Assembly (NCBI RefSeq): GCF_900141895.1
Contig: NZ_FQYT01000022.1
Coordinates: 1-49,716, forward strand
Direction: 5' to 3'
Source of the DNA: Parasporobacterium paucivorans DSM 15970
GTDB taxonomy: Bacteria > Bacillota > Clostridia > Lachnospirales > Lachnospiraceae
Length of the DNA: 49,716 nucleotides
The notes under the pieces were generated by a model that saw nothing but the letters and a program-made list of their open reading frames with translations, had not been told where the DNA came from and did no database searches. The translations under genes and the position numbers were made by a program. Every line of letters begins with the position of its first letter. Within the stretch, counting starts at the first letter, position 1. Shown in pieces: positions 9,027 through 17,099 of this stretch.

Positions 9027-10928
9027 GTGGATAATCATGAAAAGATGGACCACAGCAAAATGAATCATCCTCAGATGGATGAAGATCAGAAAGTCCATCC
9101 GGAGCACCATGAACATGATAATCATCATGAAATGATGGTTGTTGATTTAAAAAAAAGATTTTTATTTTCCATCATCCTTATGCTGCCGATACTTGCTTTG
9201 TCACCAATGATTCAGATGTTTATGGGTGTGGACTGGAGGTTTGCCGGTGATACATATCTTTTGTTTGCATTATCTACAGTGATTTTCTTTTATGGAGGCA
9301 AGCCTTTTTTAAAAGGTGCCATTGATGAGTTCAAGAAAAAATCACCGGCTATGATGATGCTCATTGCATTGGCGATTACTGTTGCCTACGTTTACAGTGC
9401 CCTTACTGTTTTTGTGCTTAAGGGAAATGATTTCTTTTGGGAGCTGGCGACATTGGTAGTCATTATGCTTCTTGGCCACTGGATTGAGATGAAATCAGTT
9501 ATGAAAGCATCCAAAGCGCTGGAGGAATTAGCGAAATTAATGCCTGAGATTGCCCATTTCGTAGGTGAAAATGGAGAAACCAGGGATATCCCCGTAAAAG
9601 ATTTAATGGAAGGGGATATGGTTCTTGTGAAACCGGGAGAAAAGGTCCCTATAGACGGTATTATTTACGAAGGGTCTTCTTCCGTTAATGAGTCCATGCT
9701 TACCGGTGAGTCGGTACCTGTCGACAAAAGAAAAGGTGACGAGATTATCGGAGGGGCAATCAATGGGGAGGGAGTCCTGAAATTCAGGGTCAACCGGATC
9801 GGGGAAAATACCTTCTTGTCTCAGATTATCAAAATGGTCCGGGAAGCCCAGGAATCGAAATCCAATACCCAGAGACTGGCAGACATAGCGGCAAAGTGGC
9901 TTTTCTACATTGCAGTATCGGCTGGCGCTGTGACTTTTATAGTATGGATGGCAGTGGGCAGTGGCTTGAATTTTGCCATCGAGAGAGCCGTAACAGTAAT
10001 GGTTATTTCCTGCCCGCACGCACTGGGTCTGGCCACGCCTCTTGTGACGGCAGTGTCAACGAGCATTGGCGCGAAACATGGACTTCTGATAAGAAACAGG
10101 GCAGCTTTTGAAAATGCAAGAAAAATAAATTCAATTGTTTTTGATAAGACAGGAACTTTGACAGAAGGCGAATTCGGGATTACAGATATCCATGAAGTAT
10201 CTGCAACTAAAGACGGGCTGTTGACGATAGCGTATTCTGTTGAACTGAATTCAGAGCATCCAATCGCAAGAGGAATCGTGAAAGAAGGCAGCAAAAAAAG
10301 TCTGGAGCGACTGGAAGTAACGGATTATCAAAATATAACCGGAGAAGGGCTGATGGCGAAGGTCAGAGGCAGAGATACCAGAATTGTAAGTCCGGGATAT
10401 ATGCGTTCAAAAAATATCAGCTTTGATGTTGAGACTTATGAGAGGCTGGCTCAAGAGGGAAAAACGGTTGTGTTCGTTCTTGAAGAAGAAAAGCTGCTGG
10501 GGTTTATCGCTCTTTCCGATATCGTCCGGGATTCAGCCAAAGAAGCGGTAGAGACGCTGCGGAGCATGGATGTTGAATCCATAATGCTTACTGGAGATAA
10601 CAAGAGGGTTGCGGCATATGTCGGAGAAAGCGTAGGCATTGATAAAGTCATAGCCGAGGTGCTTCCTCAGGAGAAGGCATCAAAGATTGAGGAATTGCAG
10701 GCGAAGGGCAGAATCATCGGCATGACGGGCGACGGGGTGAATGATGCCCCTTCACTTGCAGCAGCTGATCTTGGAATTGCAATAGGCGCCGGAACAGATG
10801 TTGCGATTGAGACAGCTGGAGTTCTGTATAATCAGGGAATCATAATCAGCCCGGCTCTGGGTGCTATACTCATGTCTCTGAGTACCATAATTGTCTCAAT
10901 AAATGCCAGATTGTTAAAGGCGGATTGA
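9027..10928 (+). CDS. copB: CopB-type copper P1B-ATPase, apparent loss of TM7
   Basis: The 633-aa product is a heavy-metal P-type ATPase of the CPH (CopB) class, which exports copper or silver. It has a His/Met-rich N-terminus (residues 1-40), TM1-TM6 with CPH at 329-331, the phosphorylation site DKTGT (D373), the SEHPIARG motif, and the hinge TGDGVNDAPSLA. After GTDVAIETA the sequence jumps straight to GVLYNQGIIISPALGAI. In relatives about 40 residues lie between, including TM7 with its conserved Tyr-Asn copper ligands; only the final helix (MSLSTIIVSINA) remains. The break is in frame near 10815. Such a pump would have an odd helix number and is probably impaired. Start GTG 9027 follows GGGGG. 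No copper regulator is adjacent. Confidence 0.88.
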   Translation: MDNHEKMDHSKMNHPQMDEDQKVHPEHHEHDNHHEMMVVDLKKRFLFSIILMLPILALSPMIQMFMGVDWRFAGDTYLLFALSTVIFFYGGKPFLKGAIDEFKKKSPAMMMLIALAITVAYVYSALTVFVLKGNDFFWELATLVVIMLLGHWIEMKSVMKASKALEELAKLMPEIAHFVGENGETRDIPVKDLMEGDMVLVKPGEKVPIDGIIYEGSSSVNESMLTGESVPVDKRKGDEIIGGAINGEGVLKFRVNRIGENTFLSQIIKMVREAQESKSNTQRLADIAAKWLFYIAVSAGAVTFIVWMAVGSGLNFAIERAVTVMVISCPHALGLATPLVTAVSTSIGAKHGLLIRNRAAFENARKINSIVFDKTGTLTEGEFGITDIHEVSATKDGLLTIAYSVELNSEHPIARGIVKEGSKKSLERLEVTDYQNITGEGLMAKVRGRDTRIVSPGYMRSKNISFDVETYERLAQEGKTVVFVLEEEKLLGFIALSDIVRDSAKEAVETLRSMDVESIMLTGDNKRVAAYVGESVGIDKVIAEVLPQEKASKIEELQAKGRIIGMTGDGVNDAPSLAAADLGIAIGAGTDVAIETAGVLYNQGIIISPALGAILMSLSTIIVSINARLLKAD

Positions 10929-11004
10929 TCAGCGGTGAATTTATGGAATATACTGTCCTGACTCACATGAATACGCATCTGGTTCTAAAATCAAAAGAGG
11001 TGAA

Positions 11005-11697
11005 ATGTTGAAAACAATAGGATTGATTGGCGGAATGAGCTGGGAAAGCACCGTCTCTTATTACAAGATAATCAACGAGGTTATAAAAAAAGAGCTCGGT
11101 GGTTTGCATTCCGCGAAAGTACTGTTATATAGCGTAGATTTTGCGGAAATAGAAGAATGCCAGGCAAATGAGGACTGGGATAAAAGTGCCGATATTCTGG
11201 CAGATGCCGCGAAAAGACTGGAAGAAGCAGGCGCAGACTACATTCTTATCTGCACCAATACAATGCACAAGGTCGCAGATAAAATTCAGGAGATTCTGAG
11301 AATACCCATTATCCATATCGCCGAAGCTACTGCCGATGAGCTGAAAAAACATAAAATCAAGAAAGTTGCGCTGCTTGGGACTAAGTATACAATGCGGCAA
11401 AGATTTTACCGGGAGAAGATTGAGAAAGCCGGAATTGAAGTACAGATTCCAAATGAGCCGGATATTGAGGCCGTGAATCAGATCATCTATGAGGAATTAT
11501 GCATGGGCATTATATCGGAGAAATCAAGACAGGAATACCTTCGCATTATAAACGGAATGGCGGCTGACGGGGCAGCAGGTGTCATTCTTGGCTGTACGGA
11601 AATAGGTCTTCTGATACGGCAGGAAGACACATTGCTGCCCATATTTGACACAACGCAGATTCATGCAACGAAAGCTGCAATGCTGGCAATTGAGTGA
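11005..11697 (+). CDS. Aspartate/glutamate racemase family protein
   Basis: The 230-aa product matches the YgeA-like Asp/Glu racemase family, cofactor-independent enzymes that invert amino acids through two Cys. The signature LIGGMSWESTVSYYK opens the protein. The paired catalytic Cys are in LICTNTMHK (near residue 83) and ILGCTEIGLL (near residue 197). Length is typical. Start: ATG 11005 is only two bases from AGAGGTG, so TTG 11008 may be the real start; the difference is one residue. It stands alone between the copper ATPase and the HPP gene. The substrate cannot be told from sequence. Confidence 0.88.
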   Translation: MLKTIGLIGGMSWESTVSYYKIINEVIKKELGGLHSAKVLLYSVDFAEIEECQANEDWDKSADILADAAKRLEEAGADYILICTNTMHKVADKIQEILRIPIIHIAEATADELKKHKIKKVALLGTKYTMRQRFYREKIEKAGIEVQIPNEPDIEAVNQIIYEELCMGIISEKSRQEYLRIINGMAADGAAGVILGCTEIGLLIRQEDTLLPIFDTTQIHATKAAMLAIE

Positions 11698-11787
11698 GAT
11701 CTTGATTGTTCACATGTGACTTCTGCAACTAATCCCCCCAATGAATAGTCTATAATTACATTGTTTAGGAGAAGGGGGAATCATATT

Positions 11788-12222
11788 GTGAACAGATTTG
11801 CAAAATATGCTGTCGAAAGCACGGGGGTTTTTATTGCCATATTATTGGTCTCACTGGTGGGAGATTTTACGCAAACAGGTCTTATGATTGCACCATTTGG
11901 TGCCACCTGCGTAATCTTATTCTCTTTACGAAGCAGCCATTTTGCGAGAATGAGAAATGTTGTTGGAAGTTACACAGTCTGCTCTTTGGCAGGAGTGGCG
12001 TCTTATCACATCATGGAAAATACATCCTGGTCAATAGCGTTTGCGGTAGGGATTGCTGTTTTCATCATGCTTATAGCAGATATTGTACATCCGCCGGCGT
12101 GCGCCGTAACAATAATTGCAGTAACAACCGGTGCAGACTGGCTTTATATAATTTTCCCAGTATTGTCAGGGGCTTTGATGATCTCCGTCATTGCAACCAT
12201 CTATACCAGAAAATTCAAATAG
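11788..12222 (+). CDS. HPP-family integral membrane protein
   Basis: The 144-aa product has four predicted transmembrane segments and the family signature DIVHPPACAVTII. HPP proteins are membrane proteins of poorly known function; a plant and cyanobacterial relative transports nitrite. GTG 11788 is chosen because GAAGGGGGA lies about eight bases upstream; the frame stays open to TTG 11761 but without a site. A TATAAT at 11751-11756 could be a -10 box, though no -35 is evident. Confidence 0.85.
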   Translation: MNRFAKYAVESTGVFIAILLVSLVGDFTQTGLMIAPFGATCVILFSLRSSHFARMRNVVGSYTVCSLAGVASYHIMENTSWSIAFAVGIAVFIMLIADIVHPPACAVTIIAVTTGADWLYIIFPVLSGALMISVIATIYTRKFK

Positions 12223-12363
12223 CTTCAATTATCAAAAAACTTGAACACCAATGGGTAGTAATGTCTTTGATACCCTTTGGTTTTTTGTGTCCTGAGCTAT
12301 AAATTAAATCCTTATAGCTGGGCTCATTGCGGCCCTTTTTTGTATGCAGTTTTAAAATACCCC
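12223..12363 (+). other. Intergenic stretch with hairpins after the HPP gene
   Basis: No gene seen. AGCTATAA and TTATAGCT (about 12295-12318) form an inverted repeat, followed by GGGC...GCCC and a run of six T, which may together end the HPP transcript before the MerR-type promoter. Confidence 0.3.
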
Positions 12364-12394
12364 TTGACATGGAGTTAACTCCAAGGCGTAGTAT
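12364..12394 (+). promoter_or_regulatory. MerR-type promoter/operator in front of MATE remnant and cupin
   Basis: A full -35 TTGACA (12364-12369) and a -10 TAGTAT (12389-12394) are separated by 19 bases, the over-long spacer typical of MerR-activated promoters. The spacer contains a perfect 14-base palindrome TGGAGTTAACTCCA (12370-12383). MerR-family regulators bind such dyads and twist the DNA to align the two boxes. No MerR gene lies in the window, so the regulator must act from elsewhere. Confidence 0.8.
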
Positions 12395-12425
12395 TTCCTT
12401 ATCGCAAAAAAAGGAGTAATCAGTA

Positions 12426-12625
12426 TCAGGAGTTTCCCTGGTGGATTTTGTCATGGCGCTGATTATCAGTGTGTTTTCTGCCGGATTGCGCTGTCCTACG
12501 TATTTGCCTTTGGTTTCCAAATGGGCATGATGGGAACCTGGGTTGCTATGTTTGTCGACTGGATTGTAAAATCAGCCATATATGAGCGGAATTATAAAAA
12601 AGAAAGATGGAGGTTTTTAGAATGA
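12426..12625 (+). pseudogene. MATE efflux pump remnant (C-terminal fragment, frameshifted)
   Basis: Only the last 60 or so codons of a multidrug and toxin extrusion pump remain, directly behind a MerR-type promoter and a ribosome site (AAAAGGAG). The first part reads VDFVMALIIS in one frame; the sequence continues as RIALSYVFAFGFQMGMMGTW and AMFVDWIVKSAIYERNY in another, so a frameshift lies near 12470. The last stretch resembles the ending of MATE proteins (…IAMFIDW…). The roughly 380 upstream residues are missing, consistent with a large internal deletion joining the promoter to the gene's tail. Its TGA overlaps the ATG of the cupin gene, suggesting the two were translationally coupled. Confidence 0.7.
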
Positions 12626-13065
12626 ATGGAGATAATGATTTAAGTAAAGGAGCGATTTTCCCAATCGGCGAACCGCTTCCAGAAAAGTTTGGACAGTATT
12701 TCATCGGACAGGCATATTTGAATATGCTGACAACTGCAGGCGTCCCGATTGGAAATGTGACATTTGAGCCAGGGTGCAGAAATAACTGGCACATACACCA
12801 TAAGGGGGGGCAGATTCTTCTTGTTACGGGAGGCAGGGGATATTTTCAGGAATGGGAAAAAGAAGTGAGGGAGCTAAAAGCTGGAGATGTTGTAAATATT
12901 CCGGCAGAAGTGAAGCATTGGCACGGTGCCGCATCCGACAGCTGGTTTTCCCACCTGGCAGTCGAGGTTCCAGCCAAGGATGCAGGTAATGAATGGCTGG
13001 AAGAAGTTTCGGATGAAATTTATAAAAAAATAAATAATTCCTGTCCTGGAGTCAGCTCCAGGTGA
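12622..13065 (+). CDS. Cupin-domain protein
   Basis: The 147-aa product is a single-domain cupin. The metal-binding motif 1 is HIHHKGGQILLVTGG, with the two His at about residues 54 and 56, followed by a Gln. Motif 2 is PAEVKHWHG. Such small cupins are often found with carboxymuconolactone decarboxylase-like proteins and aldehyde or quinone stress genes; substrate unknown. ATG 12622 is chosen: GGAGG lies eight bases upstream and the start overlaps the stop of the MATE remnant (ATGA). It is probably expressed from the MerR-type promoter at 12364. Confidence 0.85.
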   Translation: MNGDNDLSKGAIFPIGEPLPEKFGQYFIGQAYLNMLTTAGVPIGNVTFEPGCRNNWHIHHKGGQILLVTGGRGYFQEWEKEVRELKAGDVVNIPAEVKHWHGAASDSWFSHLAVEVPAKDAGNEWLEEVSDEIYKKINNSCPGVSSR

Positions 13066-13071
13066 TATTAT
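13041..13071 (+). promoter_or_regulatory. Second MerR-type dyad with long-spacer promoter
   Basis: The palindrome TGGAGTCAGCTCCA (13047-13060) is followed, at exactly the same distance as in the upstream site, by a -10 TATTAT (13066-13071). The spacer is again 19 bases, but the -35 is poor (CTGTCC). The dyad overlaps the last codons and stop of the cupin gene. It may control the alcohol dehydrogenase at 13236 or be left from a lost gene in 13072-13235, where I see no gene. As a plain hairpin it could also act as a terminator, but no T-run follows. Confidence 0.5.
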
Positions 13072-13235
13072 GGAGATAGCAAGCTTTGAATAAAAAGCGG
13101 GAGGTTCCGCAAATGAAATCTTTCATAAGGAGACAGGCCAACTATGGGCCTTGTACTTCCTTTCGAAAGTGTACGTGAGTCAAAACATAAAAAAATGGGT
13201 ATAAATTACTTATAGTTGAAAAGGAGATTGAAAAC

Positions 13236-14402
13236 ATGAACAGTTTTATTTATGACATTCCCACAAAAGTATATTTTGGTGAAAATCAATTGGGACATCT
13301 GGGTGAAGAATTGGGCAGGTATGGAAAAAAAGTTTTACTGACTTATGGAGGGGGTTCCATTAAAACAATCGGACTCTATGATAAAGTAGTCGAAGAGATT
13401 AAAAATGCTGGTCTGGAGCTTTTTGAATTATCAGGAATTGAGCCAAATCCGAGGGTTTCCTCTGTGAACGCAGGGGCTGTTATCTGTAAGAAAGAGAATA
13501 TCGATGTGCTCCTTGCAGTAGGTGGGGGATCCGTTATTGACTGTACCAAATACATCGGAGCCGCAGCCTATTATGACGGCGACGCATGGGACATTCTCCT
13601 GCAGAAAGTTCCGGTAGACAAATGTCTCCCGATTATCGATGTCCTGACCCTTTCTGCAACCGGCTCTGAAATGGACTGCGGAGGAGTTATCAGCAATCCG
13701 GAAACGCAGGATAAAATAGGACTTCTGTTCCCGGTTATGCAGCCGAAAGTCTCCTTCCTTGACCCGTCAATCACCTACACAGTAAGCAAATATCAGACAG
13801 CCTGCGGAGCGGCTGACATCCTCAATCATATTATGGAAGTTTACTTCAATATGGATCAGGATCTGTATATGCTGGATACGGTGATGGAAGGATTGATGAA
13901 AACAATCATTGAATTCGCACCGATTGCAATGGAGGCTCCAGACAATTATGAAGCAAGAGCGAATCTTATGTGGACTTCCTCCTGGGCAATCAATGGATTT
14001 GTAAATGGCGGCAAAAGGCAGGCGTGGAGCTGCCATCCGATGGAACATGAAATATCGGCAATTTATGATATTACACACGGGCTTGGCCTTGCAATCCTTA
14101 CTCCCCGCTGGATGGAATATACATTGGATGAAAGAACCGTGTCGAAGTTTTATCAGTTTGGATGTAATGTTTTGGGAATCAATCCTGAGATGGAACCTAT
14201 GGAGGTTGCAAAGAAGAGCATTGAGATGGTTTCTGATTTTCTGTTTAAAACGCTGGGATTGCAGAGTACTTTCACAGAAATCGGGATCGATGATTCCAAT
14301 TTTGCCATAATGGCCAGAAAAGCATGCGGGGGCGGCATTCTGTCAGGATTCAAGCCGCTAAACCAGCAGGATATTGAGAATATATTCAAAATGTGTCTGT
14401 AG
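13236..14402 (+). CDS. Iron-containing alcohol dehydrogenase (BdhA/YqhD type)
   Basis: The 388-aa product is a group III alcohol dehydrogenase, reducing aldehydes with NAD(P)H. The four metal ligands are all visible at the standard positions D194, H198, H267 and H281 (AADILNHIME, CHPMEHE, DITHGLG). The nucleotide loop YGGGS (37-41), with Gly-Gly-Gly-Ser rather than Asp, fits NADPH use as in BdhA and YqhD. A second glycine motif is AVGGGSVIDCTK. ATG 13236 follows AAGGAGAT. It lies downstream of a MerR-type dyad; MerR-family AdhR in Bacillus controls an alcohol dehydrogenase in aldehyde stress, so electrophile detoxification is a reasonable guess. Confidence 0.93.
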   Translation: MNSFIYDIPTKVYFGENQLGHLGEELGRYGKKVLLTYGGGSIKTIGLYDKVVEEIKNAGLELFELSGIEPNPRVSSVNAGAVICKKENIDVLLAVGGGSVIDCTKYIGAAAYYDGDAWDILLQKVPVDKCLPIIDVLTLSATGSEMDCGGVISNPETQDKIGLLFPVMQPKVSFLDPSITYTVSKYQTACGAADILNHIMEVYFNMDQDLYMLDTVMEGLMKTIIEFAPIAMEAPDNYEARANLMWTSSWAINGFVNGGKRQAWSCHPMEHEISAIYDITHGLGLAILTPRWMEYTLDERTVSKFYQFGCNVLGINPEMEPMEVAKKSIEMVSDFLFKTLGLQSTFTEIGIDDSNFAIMARKACGGGILSGFKPLNQQDIENIFKMCL

Positions 14403-14461
14403 GATATGAAGAGAACCTGAAGAAATCCAATGAATAGACATGATTCAGACGGGGGGCAGAA

Positions 14462-14812
14462 ATGTTAGAAAGAGCCGAAGCAATTGCATTTTGCAGTACA
14501 TTTGAAAGTGTATATGAGGACTATCCGTTTCATGACCCCAACTGGACTGTAATGAGGCATAAAGACAACAGGAAAATATTTGCATGCATATACGAAAGAG
14601 AAGACCATATCTGGATCAACGTAAAATGTGACCCGGAGTGGAGAGATTTCTGGCGCAATGCTTTTGTATCCGTGATTCCGGGGTATCATGTGAACAAAGA
14701 ACACTGGAATTCCATCATTCTGGACGGGACGGTACCGGACAAGGACATTGAAAGAATGATAGCGGAAAGCTATGAGCTTACAAAGGAAAAACTGAAAAAA
14801 AGGAAGCGTTAG
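14462..14812 (+). CDS. MmcQ/YjbR-family protein
   Basis: The 116-aa product fits the MmcQ/YjbR family, small cytoplasmic proteins with a double-wing fold often labelled DNA-binding, though their function is not established. Recognisable segments are the start MLERAEAIAFC, the middle IFACIYEREDHIWINVKC and the end WNSIILDGTVPDKDIERMI, which matches the family's conserved Asn/Asp-Gly-x-(V/I)-P pattern. ATG 14462 follows a GGGGGG stretch. It probably shares a transcript with the alcohol dehydrogenase 60 bases upstream. The 14813-15048 gap holds no gene; CACCAATTGGTG near 14930 is a perfect palindrome of unknown use. Confidence 0.8.
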   Translation: MLERAEAIAFCSTFESVYEDYPFHDPNWTVMRHKDNRKIFACIYEREDHIWINVKCDPEWRDFWRNAFVSVIPGYHVNKEHWNSIILDGTVPDKDIERMIAESYELTKEKLKKRKR

Positions 14813-15048
14813 AAAGTTCAAGCCTCATAAGCCGCCAATTGAAGGGGTATATGGGGCTTGTATCGTTCCTACAGACGGTGAAGTTGGAATAAAGCACCTT
14901 TATTTTAACGGATAAATCCACCAATTGGTGTCATATAGGTTGGACTAAATCCGTCCATTCATAGGCTAAAGTCCCTGGATGAAATAAAAATTATAAAATA
15001 GAAGTAAAAAATGCGATAATGCCGAAATAATCCAAGGATCTTAGAAGT

Positions 15049-15384
15049 CTAAGAAGTTACATTAATGGATTCCTTGTAAGTATTTCCCCATTCCTCCATA
15101 GATTTAAACAGAGGACGTAATGTGTCCCCCAATTCACTTAAGGAGTATTCGACGCGTGGCGGCACTTCTGGAAAAACAGTTCTGATGACTAATCCGTCGG
15201 ACTCTAATGAACGAAGGTTATCCGTTAATACTTTCTGACTGATTCCTGGAATACCGTTTTTTAATTCCCCGAAACGGGAGGTCCTTGCCAATAGATTTCG
15301 TATGATTAATAGTTTCCATTTATTGCCGATTAGTTCAACTATTGTAGCAACAGGACATAATGGCAATTCGTCTTTTGTCAGCAT
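15049..15384 (-). CDS. HxlR-family transcriptional regulator
   Basis: The 111-aa product is a winged-helix regulator of the HxlR/YodB family, dimeric proteins that often sense aldehydes, quinones or disulfide stress through Cys. The family hallmark CPVATIVELIGNKWKLLIIR places Cys10 at the usual redox-active position, followed by the recognition helix region ISQKVLTDNLRSLE and the wing VPPRVEYSLSELG. ATG 15384 follows TTAGGAGG. It diverges from two Fe-S protein genes, which are the likely targets. A dyad overlapping its own promoter suggests autoregulation. Confidence 0.93.
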   Translation of the reverse strand: MLTKDELPLCPVATIVELIGNKWKLLIIRNLLARTSRFGELKNGIPGISQKVLTDNLRSLESDGLVIRTVFPEVPPRVEYSLSELGDTLRPLFKSMEEWGNTYKESINVTS

Positions 15385-15418
15385 ATTTGTACCTCCTAAA
15401 ATATCTATATGGTTTATA

Positions 15419-15465
15419 AAAGAATGTTATATACAAATTATAATGTAACATTCTTTGGCAGTCAA
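15419..15465 (-). promoter_or_regulatory. hxlR promoter with overlapping dyad operator
   Basis: On the minus strand, TTGACT (15465-15460) and TATAAT (15442-15437) are 17 bases apart, a near-consensus promoter for the HxlR gene. The arms AAAGAATGTTA (15419-15429) and TAACATTCTTT (15446-15456) form a perfect 11-base inverted repeat that brackets the -10 box. This is the expected place for an autorepressor site. Confidence 0.75.
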
Positions 15466-15495
15466 TATTTCTTTTGATATCAAGATGAAGGTAAT

Positions 15496-15510
15496 GGTTA
15501 CAAAAAGGTG
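15496..15510 (+). repeat. 15-bp inverted repeat, left copy
   Basis: GGTTACAAAAAGGTG here is the exact reverse complement of 17100-17114, so the copies bracket the two Fe-S protein genes. This copy lies just upstream of their likely promoter and could be an HxlR binding site. Confidence 0.8.
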
Positions 15511-15515
15511 CGTAC

Positions 15516-15544
15516 TTACTAATAGGCTGCATGTAATCTATAAT
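15516..15544 (+). promoter_or_regulatory. Probable promoter of the Fe-S protein pair
   Basis: A consensus TATAAT (15539-15544) is preceded at 17 bases by TTACTA (15516-15521), a weak -35. The weak -35 and the neighbouring repeat fit a regulated promoter. Confidence 0.5.
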
Positions 15545-15587
15545 AGAGCATGATTATAAATGTTATTGGTGAAAGGACAGATAGGAG

Positions 15588-16337
15588 ATGGAATTAAAAC
15601 AAAGGGAACGCTTGACTCATATTGTGAAAAAATTCTCAATCAAAAATGATATAGATATTTTGGGAATTGCTGATGTTGAGGAGTTAAATCAAAAAGCAAG
15701 GGCAGGAAGACGGCCTAAAGACTTGTTTCCGACAGCAAAATCAATTTTGTTATTTGGCTGCGGGATGGCCGATCCAATTAGCAGAGGGTGGGTTTGCAAC
15801 GGAAAAGGAGGGGATTATATCTCGTTGACACTCAGTGAATTGGAAAATCGGAAATGGATATTGAAAAAGTTTTTGAGAGAACAGGGGTTTCATACTTTTG
15901 GAGGTGACATTTATGGGGAAGGAATTCTAAATACAGGAATCCGTCTGGCCAATGCGGCGGAAAGCTGTGGAATGGGTTACATCGGAAAAAGCAATTTATT
16001 AATTACGAAAAAGTATGGTCCGAGACTGAATTTACTTTATCTTGCAACAGATGCCCCATTAATCCCTGACAGGGAAGTGGAAAAAGATAATTGTGGAGGA
16101 TGCAAAATTTGCCAGACGCATTGTACAAGCGGGGCTATTTTGGGAGATGGATACTTTCATGCAAGACAGTGCGAATGCATTATTAACTGTAGTGAGAATA
16201 AAATGTATTATTCCAGCCATTTGAATATTGACTGCGATATGTGTCTTCGTATGTGTCCGAAAGGAGACATGCATTGGGATGCGGAAGAAAAGAAAAATAC
16301 ATGGTTTGAAAAAATTGAAAAGAAGAATGGGGGCTGA
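15588..16337 (+). CDS. QueG-like 4Fe-4S double-cluster protein
   Basis: The 249-aa product resembles the Fe-S region of epoxyqueuosine reductase (QueG) and reductive dehalogenases. N-terminal residues 1-160 form the associated alpha/beta domain (DLFPTAKSILLFG, then AAESCGMGYIGKSNLLITKKYGPR, broken here for length). Two ferredoxin clusters follow: CGGCKICQTHC and CDMCLRMCP. A full QueG is longer and binds cobalamin, so tRNA modification is not implied. The next gene is a paralogue starting two bases after this stop. The divergent HxlR gene suggests redox- or electrophile-controlled expression. An electron-transfer or reductase role is inference. Confidence 0.8.
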   Translation: MELKQRERLTHIVKKFSIKNDIDILGIADVEELNQKARAGRRPKDLFPTAKSILLFGCGMADPISRGWVCNGKGGDYISLTLSELENRKWILKKFLREQGFHTFGGDIYGEGILNTGIRLANAAESCGMGYIGKSNLLITKKYGPRLNLLYLATDAPLIPDREVEKDNCGGCKICQTHCTSGAILGDGYFHARQCECIINCSENKMYYSSHLNIDCDMCLRMCPKGDMHWDAEEKKNTWFEKIEKKNGG

Positions 16338-16339
16338 TT

Positions 16340-17098
16340 ATGAGAGCACAGTGGAGTAAACGAAGAAAAAAGGAAGATTTGATCATTCCAGATCTATATT
16401 TGGAAAAGAATGAAGAAATGCAAAATAGAAGAGACCTTACCTTCTTGATACAGGAGGCTGCCTTTGCTGAAAAGATACCATTTTTTCATATTTTAGATTG
16501 TGACCTTCTTGCAGATGGTAAAAAAGCAAGGAGTATTATTTTTCTCGGAATTCCGCTGTATGAGCCGTTGCTATTGATGGAGCAGTCCATTTACGGGACG
16601 GATGGTGAGTCAAAATGCACCATGGCGCAGAAGAAAGTGGAAAGTTATCTTAGGAATTTTAGCGATAAGCTGGAGATACTGGGGTATAACACGGTGATAA
16701 AGCTGCCAGATATTTTGCCGGATGATGAAGCTAACAGGCTATTTGAAATGACAAAGACGGGATTTGTAGGGAAAAACCATAGATTTATCGTAGAAGATTA
16801 TGGGTGCAGAAACTATATAGGTTATATATTATCTGATGCACCCTTGATGGGGGGAGATTATCGTTATCCAGAATATGACGAGAATTTGTGTGGAGGCTGT
16901 ACTTTGTGTCTTGACCAATGTCCAGGGGGCGCATTAAAAGAAAACGGATTTACAAAGGAGCGTTGCGAAAATTACCGTGAAAACTCTAAAAATCAGGTGG
17001 AAATAGCTGCGAAAAGTATTCGTAAATGTGATGTTTGTTACGCGTGCTGCCCCATCGGAACAAAAACGAGGTGGCAGAGTGCAGATAGTTCCGTATAG
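16340..17098 (+). CDS. QueG-like 4Fe-4S double-cluster protein, second copy
   Basis: The 252-aa product shares the layout of its upstream neighbour: an N-terminal alpha/beta region (RSIIFLGIPLY), a middle segment GFVGKNHRFIVEDYGCRNYI, and two Cys clusters, CGGCTLCLDQCP and CDVCYACCP. The similarity and adjacency suggest tandem duplication and divergence, and the two products may form a heterodimer. The gene follows the first by two bases, so they share a transcript. The N-terminus is unusually basic (MRAQWSKRRKKED). Exact substrate unknown. Confidence 0.8.
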   Translation: MRAQWSKRRKKEDLIIPDLYLEKNEEMQNRRDLTFLIQEAAFAEKIPFFHILDCDLLADGKKARSIIFLGIPLYEPLLLMEQSIYGTDGESKCTMAQKKVESYLRNFSDKLEILGYNTVIKLPDILPDDEANRLFEMTKTGFVGKNHRFIVEDYGCRNYIGYILSDAPLMGGDYRYPEYDENLCGGCTLCLDQCPGGALKENGFTKERCENYRENSKNQVEIAAKSIRKCDVCYACCPIGTKTRWQSADSSV

Positions 17099-17099
17099 T

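Noticed and set aside
13072-13235. Short frames between the cupin and alcohol dehydrogenase genes (for example ATG 13144)
   Set aside because: They are very short, lack conserved features and probably reflect decayed or leader sequence.
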